Assembly (NCBI GenBank): GCA_027924585.1
Contig: BSBM01000125.1
Coordinates: forward strand, 5,833,001-5,897,000
Length of the DNA: 64,000 nucleotides
Reading direction: 5' to 3'
Source of the DNA: Larix kaempferi
Taxonomy: Eukaryota; Streptophyta; Pinopsida; Pinales; Pinaceae
Shown: one piece after another, positions 43,974 to 54,830 of the stretch
Layout of the letters: the number at the start of each line of letters is the position of its first letter
How positions within the stretch are numbered: position 1 is the first letter of the stretch
Program-made: the position numbers and the translations under genes
Notes under the pieces: model-generated
The model's input: only the letters and a program-made list of their open reading frames with translations
Told to the model about the DNA's origin: nothing
Databases searched by the model: none

Positions 43974-44595
43974 AACCTTGAAAGAGCATCCTAGCACAGA
44001 CTATAGGATCTCCAAGGATCTTTTACATGTGACCATCACAAAACCTCGAAAGAGCATCCTAGCATAGACTATAGGATCTCCCAGGATCTTTTCTATGTGA
44101 CCACCACCACAAAACCTCGAAAGAGCATCCTAGCACAGACTATAGGATCTCCCAGGATCTTTTCTATGTGGTTAGGAAAAACCTTAAAAGAGTGTCTTGC
44201 AACTTGCAAGAACTCTAAAGAGCATCCCAGGGATTTTACGAGCACATAGCTCAACCTATCGGATCTCTAGGACTAATTACATGCCTCTAGAAGCAAAACC
44301 TCGAAAGAGCATCCTAGCACAGACTATAGGATCTCCTAGGATATTTTCTATACTACCTGTAGCAAAACCTCAAAAGAGCATCCGAGCACAGACTATCAGA
44401 TCTCCCAGGATATTTTCTATGCTACCTGCACAACCTGTCCATGGCCAACCTGTAACAAAACCTCAAAAGAGCATCCGAGCATAGACTATCGGATCTCCCA
44501 AGATCTTTTCTATGCTACCTGTAGCAAAACCTCGAAAGAGCATCCGAGCACAGACTATCGAATCTCTCAGGATATTTTACATGCTACCTGTACAA
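43974..44595. repeat. Tandem array 1 in element I: about eight 69-bp units
   Basis: Units begin near 43974, 44042, 44113, 44181 (rearranged), 44299, 44368, 44461 and 44530, each reading ACCTCGAAAGAGCATCC, then AGCACAGACTATAGGATCTC, then GATCTTTTCTATG, with small variable ends. Long runs are identical between neighbours. It lies between the pol end and the 3' LTR. Confidence 0.87.
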
Positions 44596-44609
44596 TCTGT
44601 CCACGGAGT

Positions 44610-44815
44610 ATCATCCTGATACTCATTATCATAATGATCATCATCATATAGTACATCATCCTGATGCACATCATCATCACATGATCTTCTTGATCATATA
44701 CACAGCATCATCCTAATGCATATCATCATCACATGATCATCCTGATCATATACACAGCATCATCCTGATGCATATCATCATCACATGATCATCCTGATCA
44801 TCATCATAGAAGAAA
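44610..44815. repeat. Tandem array 2 in element I: about 53-bp units
   Basis: Three full units and partial ones of CATCATCCTGATGCATATCA and TCATCACATGATCATCCTGA, followed by TCATATACACAG. It is rich in the palindrome TGATCA and in CATCAT trinucleotides. It directly follows array 1. Confidence 0.82.
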
Positions 44816-44919
44816 CTGGAGCATCTTCCTTACGCTCATCACACATGATCGTCCTCTTCAGATCATCTCATCGTCCACGGAGCACAGCCCAAATGCACAT
44901 AGTACAGCACTTACACCAC

Positions 44920-45180
44920 CGACATGGGAGAACACATCTACCATCATTCGGGGAAGGCTCCAGCCTTTACTTTTTCACCATGGGAGAACACATCTACCAC
45001 CATGTGAAAAATGACTTCAGGCCTTACATCTACACCATGGGAGAACACATCTGCCACCATGTGACAATGGCTCCATCCCTTACATACACCATGGGAGAAC
45101 ACATCTTCCACCATGTGAGAATGGCTCAACAATTACATCATGGCCATGGGATAACACATCTACAACCATGTCAAAAAATC
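44920..45180. repeat. Tandem array 3 in element I: five 54-58-bp units
   Basis: Each unit reads CATGGGAGAACACATCTACC, then ACCATGTGA-AATG and a variable tail; the units begin at about 44923, 44980, 45039, 45091 and 45146. The plus-strand ORF across it is produced by the repeat and is not a gene. Confidence 0.85.
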
Positions 45181-45229
45181 CCATGTGAATCTGCGTCTTT
45201 TGGACTCATCACTTCCTCTTGGAAGGAAC

Positions 45230-46490
45230 CTCAATCTGAAGTACACCAAGCCTCTTTCTGAATTACTTGAACTTCACTCTGGCTAGTGGTTTGGTCAACA
45301 CATTTGCAATCTTCTCATCCGTCGCAACATATAGGAGCTACACTGATCCTCTCTGCACCATATCAATAATATAGTGATATTTGATCTCGATATGCTTCGA
45401 CTTGTCATGGAACACCGGGTTCTCTAACAACTTCACACAACTATGGTTGTCACAATAGATACAAGTAACATCCAATTGGAGATCAAATAAATCAGACAAT
45501 AGCTTCCTTAGCCATACTTCCCGGCAACTGGTCGAATAAGCTGCGACATACTCTGCTTCAGTTGTACTCAGTGCTACGCAGGATTGCTTCCTCCTAAACC
45601 AAGAGATCACACCTGATCCCATACTGAAGCAGCACCTCGAAGTGCTCTTCCTATCTGTAGCATTGCCTGCCCAATCTGAATCAACATAAACCTCAAGGTT
45701 AAACTTTTGATTCGCATCATACTTGAGCCCATAATCAACTGTACCCTTCAGGTACCTCAGAATATGCTTTACAGTAATCAGGTGAACAGGTCTAGGATCT
45801 GTCAGGAACTGGCTCAAAGTGTTCACCGCAAAGAAAATATCTAGTCTTGTGTTCGTCAGGTACATCAAGGACCCAATCATCTGACGATACATCATGGAAT
45901 CAACTGAATCTGATGAAGCATCACACAATAGCTTTAGGTTCGATGCCATATGTGTGGCCATGGCCTTGCAGTCCATCATCCCGAACCGCTTCAATATCTC
46001 TACTGCATACTTCCCTTATCCAAGGCAGACTCCATCTGCACTCTGCCACACCTCCATACCTAGAAAGTAATGCATCATACCCAAGTCCTTCATCTCAAAC
46101 TCAGCAGCAAGCTTCCTCTTTGTATCAGCAATCAATCCAATCTCACCTTTCTGGGAGACACCACAAGCCACAAATCTTGCCTACCATATGCAGCATGCTT
46201 GATCTTGTATATCCACTTGGAAGTCACAACAGACTTCCCTTCTAGTCTCGGGACCACATCCCAGACATCATTCTTCATGATTGACTGGTACTCCTTGATC
46301 ATGGCATTGTTCAATTACTGCATCCCGGATCCTAGGAACTTCAGATTCTTCAATATCTTCAATAGATAGTTTTCTTGAACTTCGTTGTTGGAACAAATGT
46401 TGTTGTCCTTCTTTTGTAGGTGATTGTACACGATCTTTCCTACAATTTAAATTCAATTGCATGATTAGAAACTTCTCATGGTTTTTCAAA
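45230..46490 (-). pseudogene. RT N-terminus and RNase H, element I
   Basis: The minus strand reads MIKEYQSIMKNDVWDVV and VTSKWIYKIKHAAYG (RT start, 46314-46180) and then jumps to LIADTKRKLAAEFEMKDLGM and MHYFLGMEVWQSADG: the RT middle with the YVDD catalytic site is deleted. RNase H is nearly open (45994-45338): RQMIGSLMYLTNTRLDIFFA, VYVDSDWAGNATDRKSTSRC, VALSTTEAEYVAAYSTSCRE and YCDNHSCVKLLENPVFHDKS. It ends NVLTKPLARVKFK near 45260. Inactive as a polymerase. Confidence 0.87.
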
Positions 46491-49137
46491 ACAAATTCTT
46501 ATGCATAAAGACATATGTCATACATTCATGCAATTATCTTAGCCAATGCTTCAATACAACATTTATCCATATCCCATAACTTTCTAGATGCCTTCAATCT
46601 CTACCAGAACATTGTTAAGAGTGTGCACAATTCCCATCATGTCAACAAAGAGGTTTCATTATAGATAAGTAGCAATGGAATGTTGTACAGTACCATAGGC
46701 CAATTACCCATTACTTGCATATTAGTAGTATCTTGTTCATTAATGCAACTTTTCTAATATGCATAATATACATCCTAAATAAAGGAACATAAGTATGTAC
46801 ATGAATGGACAACATTATTTAAGTAATAATATGACAATTCAAATACTTATCTTTGTTTAGTTGTTGGGTGGACTCCCTCTCGATATTTGCTTCCTTGCAG
46901 GAACTACTGGAGTGTGCTCCCTCTTGATCTTTGCTTCCTTTATTATTTGTCTTTGATCTTATATCCATCCTGGACCACTATGCATGCTTAAGTGTGCACT
47001 AGTGTCATCATTGTGTCATCCCCAAGATCTCATACATAATCATACATCCATTAGTATAATCTCAATACTATCAAAACATTATGATTCTAAATAATATTAA
47101 ACATGTATGGTCATGATCATTTCATACACAGGTAATTTATCACAAGTATTAGTATTCAAGGTTTCAGGGAGTACTTCTTTTACTCATGCATAGTCTTATT
47201 TGACCATAGGACTCTTCTGGTTTTCCATATCATCAATCAAAGTAAGAAGTATAATATGCATAAACCCATGATTACTCAAACCTATAAATTCATGAATGAT
47301 CATTATTAATCATACAAAATATACTTATATGAGATCCTAACACAAAGTAGGATTCTAACTCGATATAGGAAAACATACCTGGATTATCATGTTTGTTTAA
47401 CATACCCAAACAATGTCTTCTTTGTTCCCTTAGAGACCTTGTGCTAGCAACCTGCATATCTCATAAGTTAATAAATGTAGAACTAAGTTATACATACCTC
47501 GTAAGTGGAGCTTCTATGTGATCCATGACTATGGATGAGTCTTTGTCTTCATGTCACCATGGTCATATGTTCTTGATCTAGAACTTGATTTGTCTTTCTT
47601 GATGTACCCTTCATGTTAGTGGACAACGTCATCCTCATACAACAACACAGTGTATTAGTACAATCATAAGTGTCATACCCCTAATCAATGAATGTATTCA
47701 CATGCATTCATACTTTCTAGGGTGATAAGACAAGTCTAAAATTAATCAAGATTGTACTAACCTCAATAATATGAAGACAAACATATCATAAACTTAATCA
47801 TGAACAGATTTCAAAACATACTTGTATCTCTTCAATTCATACCTGTCGGGATTGCTTGTAGCCTTCTTATGTAAGGCCTTAGTCTCATCTCTCTCTGGAA
47901 CTAGAACTTCTTCACTTATGCAGGTGTCCAATTCATTCTCTTCTAGGATTAACCCAATCCACTTTGATTTGCTGAAACTGGATCTGGAGCTGGATTAGGG
48001 TTTGTCAGAGAAACCCTAAAAATTCAAACATTGAATTTAAAACTTCCGATTGGATGAAAAGATGTGCCTTGCTGAGCTAATCAAGCTGGTATACTTCAAT
48101 TTTGAAATCTCCAAAATTTGACCCCTCAAAATCGCCTTTGAAACTTTCGGATCTTCTAGTCAAAATCCTGAACTAGGGTTTGATAATGCCCAGGGTTCTT
48201 CCAAGTCAAAAGGTTTGATCTTGTGCTCTAAACTTTGATTTTTCTGAGGAGCATCCAGCTGTGGTCATAGATTACAAAAGTTTCAACTTTTGCAGACGCC
48301 CTAATTTTCCACCTTTCCAATCAAGATCCCGAACTAGGGTTTGATAATGCCCGGGGCTCTACCCAACCAAAAACTTTGAACTTGGTATCTAAATTTTGAT
48401 TTTGCTAAGGAGAGTAACCCTATGCTAAGATCACTCCAAAATTCCACTTCTGTCAAAATCCCTAATTTCTCGCAGCAGTGACAAGCCAAAAATGAGAATG
48501 CTCAAAATCCAATTCTATTTCACAGAAATATGTGCCTTATTGTTTCTGGTTCATCTCTGAAATTTCAAATCTATAGGGTCTTAAAACTTCGGCATGTGGT
48601 AGCTTGATTTTTCATCTTTCCAACCCCATAGGTCTGACCTCAAATGGATTCTCTAAGAGAGAGATATGCCAATTGTCGCAACATGACCTATTTATGGGAT
48701 TAAACAGTATAGCGAACTTGTACGGAGTGCCATGTGTCACTATTTCAAGTTCGGCCTCTGAAACCCGGACCTGTGAAAGTACAGTCTATTCCCTAACTGT
48801 GAATTTTATAGAATTTCATTTGGAGCTCCCTATCCCACGTTGTGACCTTTTTTCCTAGGTCACCTGTTTATGACTGAGATCTGGAAGAGGAAGAAACCCT
48901 AACTTGTACGGATCATAAAACAGAAAGTACAACGAATTAGATGTTGTGCTTCGGAAACAAGGTACATGGGGATGTTCTCTTCGACTTGTACAAGTTTCAG
49001 AACCTGAACCTTTGCCAAAATGGATTTATAGGGAAAGTGCCACGATGACAGATTTTTTCTATATCAAGCCCTAGCTTCCAATTTGTCGCAAGTGCAACAA
49101 GTGTCATAAATGCCATACAATGCCTTCCTTCAGGCTA
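46491..49137 (-). other. Element I region where gag-integrase is replaced; one gag-like piece and intron-like signals
   Basis: 2.65 kb of mostly non-coding sequence. A gag-like piece at about 47990-47843 reads FSKSKWIGLILEENELDTC and ISEEVLVPERDETKALHKKA, ending at CCGACAG then GTATGAAT, a good splice-donor context. Other GTATG donor-like sites follow at about 47497, 47405 and 46853, and acceptor-like TATGCAG and TTGTAG at about 47452 and 46441. The leader 49137-48000 has AGGGTTTCTTCC-type words and a duplicated segment (48148-48260 and 48312-48420). No protease or integrase motif is present. One implied intron would be only 46 bases, so splicing is doubtful. Confidence 0.42.
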
Positions 49138-49149
49138 GCTCTGATACCA
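49138..49149 (-). other. Primer binding site, element I
   Basis: AGCTCTGATACCA on the plus strand is the reverse complement of TGGTATCAGAGCT. It directly touches the right LTR at 49150. Confidence 0.87.
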
Positions 49150-49795
49150 TGTTATTTTTTCATCATTTAATTCAATAGATCTATGATATTAACTGAAATA
49201 AAAACATGTACAGCATATCAAGCATAAGAGACAAGAGACGAGAGACACAAAACATTTCACCGGGGAAAACCAAGAAGGTGAAAAACCCCGCAACTTCCTC
49301 AGAGATAGAATAAGCACCAATACAAAGATCACAAAGATAAAACCCCAAGAGATAGATGACTGCAGCAGCTACTCCTCCTCAACTAGTTTGCACTCCTCCT
49401 CTCTCTCACTAATGCGAAGTGAGTGAATGAGAGAATGTGTCAAATGAGAGAGTCACACTCTCTATTTATACTTTTACTTTCACTTCACCTTTACTCAACT
49501 AGGTCGGCCCCAGCTTAACCACTTAATATAATGTTAACTGGGCCAACCCCACTAGGTTGGTGTAATAACCCTTTAACCCACATGACTCATACAAGGCGGA
49601 CCCCATCAAGGTGGTCTAATAACCCATCAAGTATAAGTTACGACACTTACAATATAACTTGCGACACTTGCAAGTACAACTGACAACACTTCCAATCGGA
49701 GGAATAATACACCTCCGTTGGGGATACAATAAAGTACAAATGTAATACATACAATATACAAGTGAATATCTTCCAAATTTACAAATACATCAACA
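49150..49795 (-). repeat. 5' LTR of element I
   Basis: 646 bp, TGTTATTTTTTCATC...ACATCAACA, followed by the ACAAA duplication. It pairs with 43041-43686. Confidence 0.93.
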
Positions 49796-51020
49796 ACAAA
49801 TAGATCAGCATCTCACCAAGTGCACCCTTCCTCCAAGAGCCAAAATATGCAGAGAAAAGTGAGATAGAGATGGGAACAAGTTGAAGAAGAAAGAATCACA
49901 AGCTGACATGTAGCTTCAATCTATAAAAAAAAAATCCATTGTAGCTCCAAATGAAAATTTTGAATGGCCTCTCCAATTTCCAATTAGGATGGGAATCTTT
50001 CACCCTCGAAATTGGTACTAAGGCAAGTAGAGTAAACACTCCACTAGCATGGACAAGCTAGAAGCTCTCCAAATTGAAAAGATGCAAATCAAAAATGATA
50101 AAAGGATCCTTTCCTTATTTGTTCTTATCTTTTATAAACTTCTCAAGTCCTCCATGGGTTGAATTCCTTCCAAAAGCCTCATGCCAACTCAAGTTGGAAA
50201 GAGATTCCAATGTGTGCCACTTGTCCAACAATTGCTAGTCTCCATCTTCCCTCAATTCGAATGGGGAAGCTTCTTGGATTCCATAATTCCCTTGTGTGCC
50301 CTATTGGAGGATATTTTTAGCCCTAACATGTCATATATGTCATATGTCAGCAATTAGGTCTGAAAGTTTTCATGGGTGTCATAGAATCTTCATCATTGTT
50401 GTCATAGGAGTTAGGGAATCTAGCTCCAAGTGTCACAATTCTTCTAAGATGCCTCTTCCTCTTCCATGGGAGTTATTCTTCCACTCCAATTCGACCTTAC
50501 ATGAATAATGCCATGAATAATACCTCTTAAACTCCCCCATGTATGTTACCCTTTATCTTAAACTCGAATTGGTGAGAGAATCATGCCAAGTGTAGTGAGG
50601 AATCTTGCCACATGTGGGTCCCACAACCTCTTATGTGACCTCATGATCCAATTCCACCTTATTTTCTTTGTATTATTATTTAATTGACCCATTTAATGTG
50701 AATTTGTAATTCTAAGGTCATTTTGGGTCTTTTAGCTCCTTTACTCCAACTTTTAATGCTTCCACCCCCAACCTAGGGAACTAGTAATTTTCCTCCATGA
50801 TAGTTCATTTGGATGGGAATATTACAAACTTTGAATTGGGAATTTTCTCTTGAGGTGACCCACCTTGTCCATTTGGATCTAATTTTGCATTATTACCAAC
50901 TTGGACATCATTCTTGGCAATTATTTGAACCTTAGCATCAATTTGACAAACTATCATGACTATGGCCGAGGGGCTTAGGCCATTGTGACCTAATGCAAAT
51001 TTTTGGGACATGACATGAAG

Positions 51021-52793
51021 TTTCAGCTTCCTTTGCTCTTAATTCCTTCAATTCTTTCTAAAGCTCCTTTGTCTCGGTGAACTTTTGTATTCTTTTCCTT
51101 GGCAAAAAATCCTTCATTGCCGCGTTCATTGTGTTGATGTCCTTCTGCTTCGTTTCGACTTCATCCTGAATTTTCTGTAAGTCTGGGTCTTCTTAAAGCA
51201 TGGTCGATGACTTAGTCACTTCTTTTAGCAAGTCTTGACACCTCGCAACTTCTGCGGAGATGGTCTCACTTGAAATCTTCAATTCTTCATCCCTTGCTTC
51301 CTTTACATATGGCGGAGTGCCAGGTTGTTTCCTTGACTCTAAGTCAGCAATCTTTTCTTTGTAACCAATATCCATATCTTCCATTTTTGTTTTGATATTA
51401 TCTACTACAACACTAATTTTAACAATGGTTGCTTCCACTTCTAGTTCTTCTTCGAAGTCTGGGATCTTCGCACAGAATTCTGCTACGACCTTCTTCAGCT
51501 TTTTCTCCTTCTCATGAGCATTTTCTAGCTCATTGGTCTTTGCTTTGCATTCATTCCCCGGATCTTTATAACTTTCTTCTATCTCGAGATGTTAGTTGTA
51601 TGAGATCATATCTTTGTCCTTGATTTCTTCTACAACTTGTAGATGTAGATCGTGTAGTCCTTCAATGGGAAACATTCCCACATTAATATCCAAATGTGCG
51701 AGCTGCTTCGCACCTTCAGTGATTTCATCGGACGGGAATATCATGTTCATCGGCTCTATGCAGACTAACCGAGGTCACATTGTTAGTGCAGGTGCTTTTC
51801 TTTTGCATCAGCTTGACTCCTTTGATCTATCTTTGGAGTCTGATTCCCTTACTAAATCTCTCTGGACTTGCTCTACTCTCGCCATCATGCTCTTCAGTTC
51901 TTCGATGCTCTCTACCATGCTCGCATGGAGTTGCTCTTGCTTGCTGTATTTTATTGCGAGCATCTCTTCAATATGCTCGTGAACTCTGGATGCGATGCAG
52001 CCATAGCATCATTGTGCAACTTCGCATCGAGTGGTGTCTTACTTGATTTCTGGTTCTTTCTTTTCAATCCCTCCGGCACAGTTGTGTCAGGGTTCTTCCT
52101 CTTTTCTCCTACTGGAAAATCAGCAACTTGTTGTCATTCTAGTGCTTGATCTTGCTCTTCTTCTTTATCTTGGGTGTCACTTTCATTGGCACTTTCCTTA
52201 GATGTCGTGACCAGTGACTCCGGCGCATCAATTTTCCATTCTGGAGGCCAATATTCAATGATGAGTTCAATCTTCTGATCATCCAACTGATATTTCCCCT
52301 CATACCATTATGGGTTTGTTGGTTCTCTAGGTTGTATGAAGATAAAGTGAAGGCCCGCTTTGAATATCATATTTTAGATGTATGTCGTTTTTATTCCCTT
52401 GGGAATGCGTGAAGTACGCATGATTACTTCGCATAAATGCTCATAAAATGTGTACAACTACACATTATTCAGTCTTTGTCTTTCTGGCTTTGAATTGCTC
52501 CAAATGTTTGCATATATGGGTCCACGAGAGTCTCTAGTGAACATCGGTACATTTTGGTGATATTTCGGTTCTTTCCATCCCACGAATGTGATCAAGGCTA
52601 TCAGCCAGCTAAAGTGAAACTAATAGTGATTGTCTTGCACATCCACTACATCATCTAAGAATTCATTCAAAAGGTAACTCACCCAATTGTATTGTAATCC
52701 ATCCTTAGCCTTAGCAGCTAAGGAGATTGCAGCGACCGACACTTCTGATGGTATGCATTTCCTTAGTACTTTTCTTGCGAGCAACTGAACCAT
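51021..52793 (-). pseudogene. Element G ORF, N-terminal and coiled-coil part
   Basis: The first in-frame Met is at 52793, about 60 bases past the PBS. It reads LARKVLRKCIPSEVSVAAIS, YNWVSYLLNEFLDDVVDVQ, a stop, FHFSWLIALITFVGWKEPKY, an acidic linker with YWPPEWKIDAPES, then a long Glu/Lys-rich part (ENAHEKEKKLKKVVAEFC, VVDNIKTKMEDMDIGYKEKI, QKDINTMNAAMKDF, LQKELKELRAKEAET) that would be coiled coil. About seven in-frame stops occur. It joins the piece at 37618-37916 across element H. No Gag, protease or polymerase motif was recognised; I do not know its function. Confidence 0.6.
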
Positions 52794-52854
52794 TTCGAGA
52801 GGAACATATATATGTTCAGAACCATAGATCAGAGTTCTAACAAAACTATTGTGT

Positions 52855-52866
52855 GCAACGGAACCA
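52855..52866 (-). other. Primer binding site, element G (non-Met type)
   Basis: GCAACGGAACCA on the plus strand would be the 3' end of a tRNA ending in CCA; its complement TGGTTCCGTTGC lies two bases from the right LTR. It differs from the initiator-Met site used by A, C, F, H and I. The tRNA was not identified. Confidence 0.7.
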
Positions 52867-52868
52867 TT

Positions 52869-54006
52869 TGTTGGTCTGACTTGGGATGACCCGGGTTCGG
52901 AAAAGTTATTTGTAGACACAACAAAACCCCTTTTGCTGGCCCTTTCAGCATCAACCTATAAACAGGTTGATGTCTCACCCGAAGTGAAGTATGGGGGGTT
53001 ACAAAATCAGGTTTTTGTAACTATGGCGATGTGTGAATGTGGTGACTCGACCTCGTAGCATGTCTCTTTCTTAACAAACATGTAACATAACTATATAAAC
53101 AGATGACTTCGCACTTCCCAGTTACCAAAAGCCTACAGAACTACCCTGAATCACTGTTATCTTTACCATTTAACTACGCATTCATCATACTTAGTATTAC
53201 TTCGCAGTATTCATACACATGTGTTCTGTTACTTAACATATGAATTCCATTTGCATACACATGAAAGAAAACACATAAACATATAAGAACATGAACTCAA
53301 AACATGCCATAAATTCATACATAACACACAGATTTACGTGGTTCCCCCTCAGTGGGAGCTCTGTCCATAGGAACTATTGTTATATTACTTGGAAGGGTAA
53401 CAGTTCCATTCTGCGCACTCAGTTGTAGACTCTTCTCTACAATCATATCTCTATGCACTCAACTGTAGATTATATTCTCTCTTTATTCTCTATGGTTCTA
53501 ACCAACCAAATACCCAATAACATCTAACCCTTCCTTATAAAAAAATACCCATATATATAGATGTGCCTGAAGGTCACATATTACAATAACTATGGGCCAA
53601 CCCCCATAGTACTCTTAAACCAAAAAACCCCGTGGTTCTCCTGTAGGCCATGCTTAGCTTTAACTTCATTGTCCCTTCGGCGTCGCTTCTTCTGACTCTG
53701 ACGCTTCTCTGGTAGGCGTAGTTCCGACTTCTACAGTGGCGTGTCCTTTACAACATTCTGCTTCTTTACTTCCTGCTCCTATAGCAATCAGGTCGTCGCT
53801 TGGTATTTAACTGCTTCAACCACCTCTGGTTGTCCTTAGTACTTTGTCTTTACTAAGGAGACAGGTTATTTCTTGTCAACTATACTTCGCTCCATACCCT
53901 CTGCTCGGGATTTGCGGAGCTACTTATCTTCAAAATTTGTCAAAGTCAGTCCTCGCCTAAGTGTACTTTGCTTCCAAAACTTCCCTTACTTGGGATGCAC
54001 CCAACA
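52869..54006 (-). repeat. 5' LTR of element G
   Basis: 1138 bp, TGTTGGTCTGACTTGGG...CCCAACA, followed by the CTTCA duplication. It pairs with 36464-37617. Confidence 0.9.
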
Positions 54007-54417
54007 CTTCAATACCGAGACCATCAATTTTTTTCCTATGAAAGGCATCTATCTTGCTATCACTCCAAAAATAGAACTAGGGTTTTGAAGAAAATCACTT
54101 ACTTTTGAGGAAACAAAGTTAAAATTATCATAACTCCCTTTATTTCATTCATAATCTCTATTATGACCACAATTAATAAATTCCATGATCAATCTGCATC
54201 TATTGGCATCGATTTGACATAAATATGGGAACTCTATAAAAAGATATTGGATCTATAGTCTGTGTAGTTGTCACTGGAAAAGCCCTAAAACAACTGATTT
54301 TAAATAAGTGATAACTCCACTTCTAGTACTCTGAACTGAATATATATATATATAATTTTATTTTATTCAAGAGGAACTCATATCTACAATTGTTTCTTCA
54401 TATTCTGCATAAAACAT
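54007..54417 (-). other. Continuation of family X: ORF end at 54007-54075, then nothing recognised
   Basis: On the minus strand 54075-54007 reads FWSDSKIDAFHRKKIDGLG in the same frame that continues at 36463 beyond element G and its duplication. Immediately upstream is TTCAAAACCCTAG, which could be a 3' splice site. The remaining 340 bases are A/T-rich and hold no feature I can name, up to the LINE target duplication at 54418. Confidence 0.42.
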
Positions 54418-54830
54418 TTCACAAATCCATTTTTTTTTTCCTCGGAAAAAAAGCGTAATTTTATTCAGCAGAGGTGAACAAATTACATTCTGTAGATGCA
54501 ATTAAGCATTCGGTAATCCACTTAAGGATCAAAAAAAATAGTCCAACATATAAAAGGTTCTGTACATCCGTCCAGTATAACCAATGACCCATACATGTCA
54601 TCATAAACCACATTATAAGACCCCCAGTATAGTCAGGAGCAAAGTGAAAAAAAAAACTAATAGTTTTCTGTTGGCTCCCCGAGCCACTTAAAAAGAAAAC
54701 AATAAGTACATTACAGTTTTTTGGATCAAAAATAAAACCGCCATCAATAGGCTATCATCCGACGCATCATCATAGTTTATGAACAACAAAAAAACAAAAT
54801 GTAAACATGTGCCATTTCCAATTAAAGTCC

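Larger units (their letters stand above)
43041..49795 (-). mobile_element. Element I: rearranged Ty1/copia retrotransposon with tandem arrays
   Basis: 6755 bp flanked by a perfect ACAAA duplication (43036-43040; 49796-49800). Two 646-bp LTRs (43041-43686; 49150-49795). PBS: reverse complement of TGGTATCAGAGC at about 49138-49149. Only a short gag piece, the N-terminus of RT and the RT end plus RNase H remain of gag-pol. The 3' region contains three different tandem arrays (43974-45180). It is the youngest layer of the G-H-I stack. Confidence 0.92.
37917..51015 (-). mobile_element. Element H: non-autonomous LTR retrotransposon with 2.1-kb LTRs
   Basis: LTRs 37917-40045 and 42117-51015 (the latter split by element I), ends TGTAATGTCCC...GGGACATGACA. 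Flanks TGAAT (37912-37916) and TGAAG (51016-51020) form a 4/5 duplication. PBS: reverse complement of TGGTATCAGAGC at 42104-42115. Polypurine tract GGGAAGGGAGGA on the minus strand at about 40046-40058. The internal region is 2.07 kb with a single long ORF and no polymerase. This is the plan of a large retrotransposon derivative (LARD), except that it keeps one nearly open ORF. Confidence 0.9.
42117..51015 (-). repeat. 5' LTR of element H, interrupted by element I
   Basis: Pieces 42117-43040 and 49801-51015 (about 2.14 kb together) match the 3' LTR of H. The break occurs after CTCACAAA; the second piece resumes at the corresponding base after the ACAAA duplication left by element I. Confidence 0.89.
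36464..54006 (-). mobile_element. Element G: non-autonomous LTR retrotransposon with coiled-coil ORF
   Basis: LTRs 36464-37617 and 52869-54006 (TGTTGG...CAACA) with the 5-bp duplication CTTCA on both sides (36459-36463; 54007-54011). A PBS-like TGGTTCCGTTGC (minus strand, 52855-52866) lies two bases from the right LTR, giving minus orientation. After removing nested element H the internal region is only about 2.15 kb and has no protease, RT, RNase H or integrase, just one broken ORF. The 3' end next to the polypurine tract closely resembles element B, which might have supplied the enzymes to its family. Confidence 0.88.

Noticed and set aside
43974-44595. Regular repeats that could suggest a CRISPR-like array
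   Set aside because: Units are contiguous 69-bp tandem copies without unique spacers, inside a plant copia element.
44785-45261. 158-codon plus-strand ORF
   Set aside because: It spans tandem arrays 2 and 3 of element I; the frame stays open because the repeat units lack stops, and it is antisense to the element.
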